Assembly: GCA_041641375.1 (NCBI GenBank)
Contig: JBEPYM010000121.1
Location: 1 to 11,121 of the forward strand
Reading direction: 5' to 3'
DNA from: Paenibacillus_AK sp041641375
Lineage (GTDB): Bacteria; Bacillota; Bacilli; Paenibacillales; YIM-B00363
Length of the DNA: 11,121 bases
Under the pieces are notes generated by a model. The model was not told the origin of the DNA, made no database searches, and saw only the letters and a program-made list of their open reading frames with translations. Every line of letters begins with the position of its first letter. Positions within the stretch are counted from its first letter, which is position 1. Below, one piece after another: positions 6,594 to 11,121 of the stretch. The position numbers and the translations under genes are program-made.

Positions 6594-8333
6594 TTATGAT
6601 GCATCCGTACGTTGGATCGGCTTGGTGTGCCATAGCAAAGCAACCTTCAATCCGCCGAGCTCGGAGTCCTCCAGCATCATCTGAGCCTCCGGGCCGAAGT
6701 GATACTTTAGACGTTGATTCACATTCCAGAGTCCAAAATGCTCGTCTTCCGTTAGTGGCGCCCCCATTCGCTCCAGCATCGCGGTCCGCCGTTCTTTCGA
6801 CAGTCCGATACCATTATCTTCGACGATGATTGCGATACGGTCTTCTGTATTTGATGCCGTAATACGTATACGGCCAGCTTCTTGAATCGATTCCAGTCCA
6901 TGGACGATCGCATTCTCAACAATCGGCTGGATGAGCAGTCGCGGGATCGCAAGCTTTTCGATGAGCGGTGGGAGGTCAAGCTCGTAATGAATCCGGTCCA
7001 GCTGGTCATTCATGATCTCCATATAAGAGGTGACAAAACGAATTTCTTCGCCCACGGTAGTCAGCATGGAGTTGTTGCGCGCCGTATATTGAAAATAATC
7101 CGCCAAATTATAGGCCATCGATACGACAGCCTGGGATCGGTTCATTTTGCCCATGCTCACAATGTACGCCAGACTGTTATATAAGAAGTGAGGGTTGATC
7201 TGTGACTGCAGCTGCTTCATGATCGCTTCCTTCGAACGAATTTCCTCCACATGCACCTTCTCGATCAAATGCTGAATTTGTGCCGCCATCCCGTTAAACT
7301 GGTCGATCAGCAGTCTGAATTCGCGATTGTGCTTCCGCTGGATGCGAACCGAATAGGTGCCGTGCCGCAAACTTGAGATGCTTGTTATCAGACTGCGTAT
7401 CGGGACTTGAACATTCCAATAGATCATCAATGCAGCCGCCGCACCGACAAGAAGCAGCACGCCGACCGTTGAATAAAAGAGCCGCTGGCTGCGTGTGACC
7501 GGGGACAAAATGTCCTGCAGCGGAACGTAATCGTATAACGTCCAGCCAAGCTTTGTCGAAGGATAAAAGTAGACGAGATATTCCTTGCCTTTGACGCGAA
7601 CGATGTCATAGTGATTTTCGTACGGCGGGGGGCCAGTCCGAATCGATTGTGAGACAAATTCAGCCATCTCCCGGTTCACCGAGCTGTTGAAAATATACGA
7701 TCCGTTGTCCTTATACAAAAACGGATCGTTGTTGCCCTTGGTTTTAAATTCATTCAGCAGGACGATCAAATTATCCTCCATCAGATCGACCTCAAGCACG
7801 ATAGCAGCTTGGCGGAGATCCGTCATCGCCGACGGAGGCTCAACAAAGTAGCGGGTAAATGCTCGCTTGGCAACGCCGTTATCGGAAACAGTGCGGAGCG
7901 TCCATTCCGCTGCGCTTGCTTTGGCCAGATCATTCTCGCGATAAGCAAAGCCCGAGACGTAAGAGGAGGCGGCATGACCACTCTTCGGAAAGTAAGCGTT
8001 GATTCGGCTCATGCGATCGGCTGCCAGGCTGAACAAACCGAGCTTGCGTTCGATGGAAGCGAGCAGGCTAGCGTATTCATAGCGGTTGGACCGGAAGGAA
8101 TTGGAGGCAAACTCGATAAAATCGGGATCGCGTGTCATCAGATTGGACAGTCCGGCAATATGGTCCATCTTGGCTTCTGTCTCGGCGATAAAGCGTTCCA
8201 GTCGGGTTTCATTGGCGACATGGATTTGACTGCGTACAACTTGAACGCTCTGGTGATTTGCATAAATAAACAGCACGATGACCGGCGCCATCAGCAATCC
8301 GATCAGCAGCAGCATTTTGGAGATCAGATTCAT
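6594..8333 (-). CDS. YesM-type membrane sensor histidine kinase
   Basis: A 579-residue membrane kinase of the YesM/LytS-like class. The layout is: a transmembrane helix at about 7-25; an extracellular sensing region (about 28-280) of Cache-like size; a second transmembrane helix at about 286-307; a HAMP linker at about 308-360; a His_kinase domain with QSQINPHFLYNSL (phospho-acceptor H382); and a HATPase domain with QPIVENAIVHG (N474), VEDNGIGL (506-511) and FGLWNVNQRL. This family normally pairs with YesN-type response regulators and often with sugar-binding proteins. Here the following gene starts with a YesN-like receiver, so the pairing is retained but the output differs. ATG 8333 is the only plausible start: no ATG, GTG or TTG occurs in frame in the preceding 50 bases. 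The AAGGAGG (8349-8355) is 15 bases away, which is unusually far. A terminator lies between it and the preceding gene. No convincing promoter was seen in the 120-base gap; GATATA preceded by TTCATT at 17 bases is the best, weak candidate. Confidence 0.92.
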   Translation of the reverse strand: MNLISKMLLLIGLLMAPVIVLFIYANHQSVQVVRSQIHVANETRLERFIAETEAKMDHIAGLSNLMTRDPDFIEFASNSFRSNRYEYASLLASIERKLGLFSLAADRMSRINAYFPKSGHAASSYVSGFAYRENDLAKASAAEWTLRTVSDNGVAKRAFTRYFVEPPSAMTDLRQAAIVLEVDLMEDNLIVLLNEFKTKGNNDPFLYKDNGSYIFNSSVNREMAEFVSQSIRTGPPPYENHYDIVRVKGKEYLVYFYPSTKLGWTLYDYVPLQDILSPVTRSQRLFYSTVGVLLLVGAAAALMIYWNVQVPIRSLITSISSLRHGTYSVRIQRKHNREFRLLIDQFNGMAAQIQHLIEKVHVEEIRSKEAIMKQLQSQINPHFLYNSLAYIVSMGKMNRSQAVVSMAYNLADYFQYTARNNSMLTTVGEEIRFVTSYMEIMNDQLDRIHYELDLPPLIEKLAIPRLLIQPIVENAIVHGLESIQEAGRIRITASNTEDRIAIIVEDNGIGLSKERRTAMLERMGAPLTEDEHFGLWNVNQRLKYHFGPEAQMMLEDSELGGLKVALLWHTKPIQRTDAS

Positions 8334-8347
8334 GGTTGCGGTTTCAT
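8330..8347 (-). other. five-codon mini-ORF overlapping the yesM-type start
   Basis: On the minus strand an ATG at 8345-8347 opens a five-codon frame (MKPQP) whose TGA overlaps the ATG of the kinase gene as ATGA. The AAGGAGG at 8349-8355 is only one base from this ATG but 15 from the kinase ATG, so neither is at the usual 6-9 base spacing. The mini-ORF may be fortuitous, or could couple translation to the kinase start. Evidence is sequence geometry only. Confidence 0.25.
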
Positions 8348-8403
8348 GCCTCCTTGCGAATGGCTGTACACTTCCTATATCGGCTGAAGGCCGGAGGGAA
8401 TGA

Positions 8404-8433
8404 AGAAAGCCCCCGCCGGTATGTGCCGGCAGG
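8404..8433 (-). terminator. rho-independent terminator after the SLH-domain gene
   Basis: On the minus strand GCCGG-N6-CCGGC (stem arms 8426-8430 and 8415-8419) is extended by flanking CC/GG pairs across one mismatch and followed by CTTTCTT. It lies about 20 bases after the stop codon of the SLH-domain gene. It should separate that transcript from the sensor-kinase operon, although the interrupted T tract may allow readthrough. Confidence 0.65.
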
Positions 8434-8453
8434 AGCTGTGGAAAGTGGTGGGA

Positions 8454-10898
8454 TCAGTACACGGGACGGTCCTGCAGCTGCGCGCGCTTCTCCAGATAGC
8501 GCAGGAAAGCAGTTGCTGCCTGTGCACGCGTAACCTGTTCAGCCGGTCGGAAGCGTCCATCTGCGGAAGGAGTCATGATGCCAAGCCCGATCATGATCGC
8601 GGCGTGGCCTTTCTTCTGGATCTCGACGGCATCGCTCAAGTCCAGCTTGAACAGTCCTTCGATCTGCGCAAGCTTGCTGTATCCGAGCGCGCGTACGAGC
8701 AGCTCAGCGAGCTCCTCGCGGTTCATCGGCGCGTCTGGCTGAAACGTACCGGCGTTGCGGTCGATCAGGTTGCGATCCGCCGCTGTTTCGACATAAGCGA
8801 AATAGTGGGAGTCAGCCTTCACATCGCTGAAGGTAGCTTTACGAGACATATCGTAGTGATAATGGAAGTGACCGCCGTTTAAAGCGATAATGAGCATCTT
8901 GATCATTTCACCGCGTGTCGCCACTTGGTCGGGCATCGCCTTGCCGTCTTTTACTTCGATTGCGTGATACTCCGCCATCAGCTCAAGCGCCTTCTGCGCC
9001 CAATGGCCGTCAATATCGGAAGGCTTGCCGCTGCCGATAACGACCTTCTCGCCGTTGCGTCTGTTCTTCCACTCTCCGGTTACCCCGTCCAAATAAAGCT
9101 CGTAGCTCCAGCTCATCTGCTTCGGAATAGCGGAATAAATGAGCTCTGCTTTGCCCGGGGCGTCGGCGGTGAGCTGACCCGGCCTGATTTCGCCTGAAGC
9201 AACCATAAGGTTGTATTTTTCCTGCGGCAGGCTGTACACATTCATCCCCTTCCAGTCGACATGGTACGTATATTGAAGCTCTGCTTCAAATTGGCCCAGC
9301 CAAAGCTCCAGCGCTTTCTCCGGTGATATGGACTGCGGTTTTTGGGCCGGGAACTGGATGGTTGTCGAGCTGTTTTTGAAGGAGGTGATCGAGCCGTCCT
9401 TCCGGTTTATGTGAATGATGAAATGGTCAAAGCCTGTCTCGACGCCATCAATCAGTCGCTTGAAGGATATTTGGAAGCTCGGCATCGATTGAAACTTGTC
9501 TAGCGGAGTGCCGGACAGGTCGCCTTCCAGATACAGCTCATGTGTCCGATGCGGCGCCGCTTTTTTTACGAGCTCGATGGCTTTGGCTTTTGCATCCTCA
9601 TAGGACAGCTTGTATTCGGTGGAAGCTGCTGCATCCGTGGATGCCGGAAAAGGATGGAACGAACCGTCGTTTATGTGATAGTAGACAACTTCGCCGGTTT
9701 TTGCGTTCACATTTGCAAATATTTGATTGGATGGAACCGGAATGATTTTACCCGAAGCTTCGGAGCCGCTCTTTTCGCTTCCGCTTGCCGGAATAGACCA
9801 GCGAATGGACCATTGAGCGGACGGAACTTCTTCAAAGTAATAGGAGGTGTGCTCCGAGTAGGAGGCCTCCTCGAGCTTGACGCCCTTAGGCAGCAGCAGT
9901 AGAGACTCGACGGCCTGGATCGCCTCCTCGCGGGTAAGATCCTTCGTGCGAGCCGGAAGCTTTCCAATCGGCACAGGTGTAATCGGTTCTTTGGAGAGAC
10001 GCTGATGGAGGACGACCGTCCCGTCGAACGCGTACGGCTCCCCGGTTTTAGCATTCAATGGCTTGCTCCACCATTGGTAGGCGAGCTGAGGAGTGCGGCT
10101 TGTTTTGGACTCGTAGGGAATCAGATAGCTCAGGTTCAGCGTCGAATGCTTTTTGAAGGCGTCCATTGCTTTGCTTGCTGTCATAGCACCAGCAGGATCC
10201 TCGAACGAGATCCCTTCCCACCAATTAAAGCTGTAGCTGACAATATTCCCGTCGCCGTCAATATCAGCTGAGATGCCGTTCTGCGGGAACGGAATGCCGT
10301 TCATAAGCCGGTCAAAGCGGATATGGTACCGGACTTGACCGTGGAGCGGAGTGCGGAACGATTTCTCAAAGTTCGTATTGTAGCGTATTTGATCCACGAG
10401 CTCCGGATGAAGCTTGGATACATATTGGCGGGCGATTTCCTTCGCTTGCGCAAGGTTTGTCTTGGGCGGATAGGAGTGAGTGTGGGTTGGTTCCCATTCG
10501 TTGCGATGAAATTGAATCACGGCGCCGGTTTTGTCGTTGACGGTTACGTGAATGTGAGCGGTTTCCCGGTTATCTACGCGCTTGGTGAAGCCGATGCTCC
10601 AGGATGCGGATGAGCCGGGATCCGCAGGATTGAAGTGGGAGTTTAAGTGAACGTTGGACACCGTGTAATCGTCGCCGATCTCCAGCTTGGCTTTCGCAAT
10701 GGCGACTGCTTCGTCTCTGGACATGTTGGCTTGGATTGCTTGGGCTGCCTCCGATCCCGGTTTAGTCATGGGTCCTGCAGAGATTGGCACGGTTGAAGCC
10801 TTGGGTGCTTCCATTGCGGACATGCCTGCAGGCAAGACGGAAGCGCCAATAAGCGTGGAGCTCAAGCTGAGCAACATGATGCGTTTACGTATGTACAT
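8454..10898 (-). CDS. exported YcdB/YcdC-repeat (PepSY-like) protein with three SLH domains
   Basis: An 814-residue surface protein. The N-terminus (MYIRKRIMLLSLSSTLIGAS...) is a signal peptide, with cleavage likely near residue 28. The body holds repeated PepSY-like units: a helix with the pattern SxxEAxxxA followed by strands ending in a turn such as NDKTGAVIQF (121-130), NAKTGEVVYY (398-407) and NRKDGSITSF (498-507), with further units at about 147-224 and 522-612. These match the YcdB/YcdC repeated domain of Bacillota. Three C-terminal SLH domains follow, at about 628-674, 689-741 and 753-802; the first starts DIDGHWAQKALELM. SLH domains attach proteins to cell-wall polysaccharide. A histidine-rich insert, GGHFHYHYDM (675-684), sits between the first two. 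The function of the family is not established; PepSY domains are often linked to peptidase inhibition. AAGGAGG lies 12 bases before the ATG, with a small hairpin (10918-10931) just upstream. The gene ends at its own terminator. Confidence 0.87.
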   Translation of the reverse strand: MYIRKRIMLLSLSSTLIGASVLPAGMSAMEAPKASTVPISAGPMTKPGSEAAQAIQANMSRDEAVAIAKAKLEIGDDYTVSNVHLNSHFNPADPGSSASWSIGFTKRVDNRETAHIHVTVNDKTGAVIQFHRNEWEPTHTHSYPPKTNLAQAKEIARQYVSKLHPELVDQIRYNTNFEKSFRTPLHGQVRYHIRFDRLMNGIPFPQNGISADIDGDGNIVSYSFNWWEGISFEDPAGAMTASKAMDAFKKHSTLNLSYLIPYESKTSRTPQLAYQWWSKPLNAKTGEPYAFDGTVVLHQRLSKEPITPVPIGKLPARTKDLTREEAIQAVESLLLLPKGVKLEEASYSEHTSYYFEEVPSAQWSIRWSIPASGSEKSGSEASGKIIPVPSNQIFANVNAKTGEVVYYHINDGSFHPFPASTDAAASTEYKLSYEDAKAKAIELVKKAAPHRTHELYLEGDLSGTPLDKFQSMPSFQISFKRLIDGVETGFDHFIIHINRKDGSITSFKNSSTTIQFPAQKPQSISPEKALELWLGQFEAELQYTYHVDWKGMNVYSLPQEKYNLMVASGEIRPGQLTADAPGKAELIYSAIPKQMSWSYELYLDGVTGEWKNRRNGEKVVIGSGKPSDIDGHWAQKALELMAEYHAIEVKDGKAMPDQVATRGEMIKMLIIALNGGHFHYHYDMSRKATFSDVKADSHYFAYVETAADRNLIDRNAGTFQPDAPMNREELAELLVRALGYSKLAQIEGLFKLDLSDAVEIQKKGHAAIMIGLGIMTPSADGRFRPAEQVTRAQAATAFLRYLEKRAQLQDRPVY

Positions 10899-11080
10899 AG
10901 GGGATAAATGCCTCCTTCCCTCTTATGAGGGGTTTTGAAATTAGACGGAAGCATCTGGAAAAATGTTGCGAGGAGACGAAATTTTTGTGTTTGATTCGGG
11001 GGATTGAGTGAATTGGGAGGAAGGAAAAGGGAGGAGTTGGACGAAATATTGGGAGAGAGCAAAACTTGGAGGGGATCGGG
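10899..11080. other. divergent intergenic region, purine-rich on plus strand
   Basis: The region lies between the SLH-domain gene (minus) and a gene beginning at the right edge (plus). It contains a short inverted repeat, CCCTC-TTAT-GAGGG (10918-10931), next to the ribosome binding site of the SLH gene. From about 10995 to 11060 the plus strand is strongly G/A-rich. A TCTAAT on the minus strand near 10940 is a possible -10 for the SLH gene but lacks a good -35. No confident promoter was identified. Confidence 0.35.
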
Positions 11081-11121
11081 ATGATGGCGGTAAGAGCGGT
11101 AGGCTTGACGATAGCGCTAAT
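11081..11121 (+). CDS. start of an unidentified gene, cut by the window edge
   Basis: ATG ATG at 11081-11086 is preceded by TTGGAGGGG, with GGAGG eight bases before the first ATG. The frame stays open to the window end, giving MMAVRAVGLTIAL. The short basic-then-hydrophobic start would fit a signal peptide or first membrane helix, but 13 residues are too few for any family call. The strong ribosome binding site is the main support for a real gene. Confidence 0.5.
   Translation, partial: MMAVRAVGLTIAL

Noticed and set aside
7809..8387. Plus-strand open frame of 192 codons
   Set aside because: Antisense to the YesM-type kinase N-terminus, whose membrane helices and domain order are clear; no family resemblance on the plus strand.
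8334..8400. Promoter for the sensor-kinase operon (TTCATT, 17 bases, GATATA)
   Set aside because: Both hexamers match consensus at only three of six positions; not strong enough to list as a feature.
8400..8882. Plus-strand open frame of 160 codons
   Set aside because: Runs through the terminator and antisense to the SLH domains; translation resembles no known protein.

Overview
The window looks like chromosomal DNA of a Paenibacillus-like, spore-former-type Bacillota. The reasons are strong AGGAGG-type ribosome binding sites, a YesM-class sensor kinase, a LipO/YtcQ-type solute-binding lipoprotein, a YcdB/YcdC-repeat protein carrying S-layer homology (SLH) domains, moderate GC content and compact operons. 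This assignment is an inference from gene content; the window has no rRNA, tRNA or other phylogenetic marker. No CRISPR array, insertion sequence or RNA gene was recognised.

Left part (1-3070). The first bases hold the C-terminal remnant of a Fic-domain AMP-transferase. Its catalytic motif is intact but the N-terminal half is missing. A perfect 11-bp hairpin separates it from a convergent FAD-dependent oxidoreductase. That gene is divergent from a LacI-family regulator, across a short spacer with overlapping TATAAT boxes and an inverted repeat. The layout suggests a regulator controlling its neighbour and itself.

Central part (3089-8333, all minus strand). Read in transcription order, the genes are: a YesM-type membrane sensor kinase; a soluble protein that joins a YesN-type receiver domain to a HisKA_3/HATPase histidine kinase; an ABC-type extracellular solute-binding lipoprotein that starts at TTG inside the end of the previous gene, with no permease nearby; and, after about 110 bp with its own candidate promoter and two palindromes, a NarL/LuxR-type response regulator. 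The usual YesM/YesN pair ends in an AraC-type DNA-binding domain. Here that output domain is replaced by a second kinase, and the only DNA-binding partner is the NarL-type protein. The proposed chain is binding protein + YesM, then receiver-kinase fusion, then NarL regulator. This cascade is the most interesting part of the window.

Right part (8454-11121). An 814-residue exported protein with YcdB/YcdC-PepSY-like repeats and three C-terminal SLH domains lies upstream of the kinase operon on the same strand, separated by a rho-independent terminator. The final 40 bases hold the well-signalled start of another gene on the plus strand.
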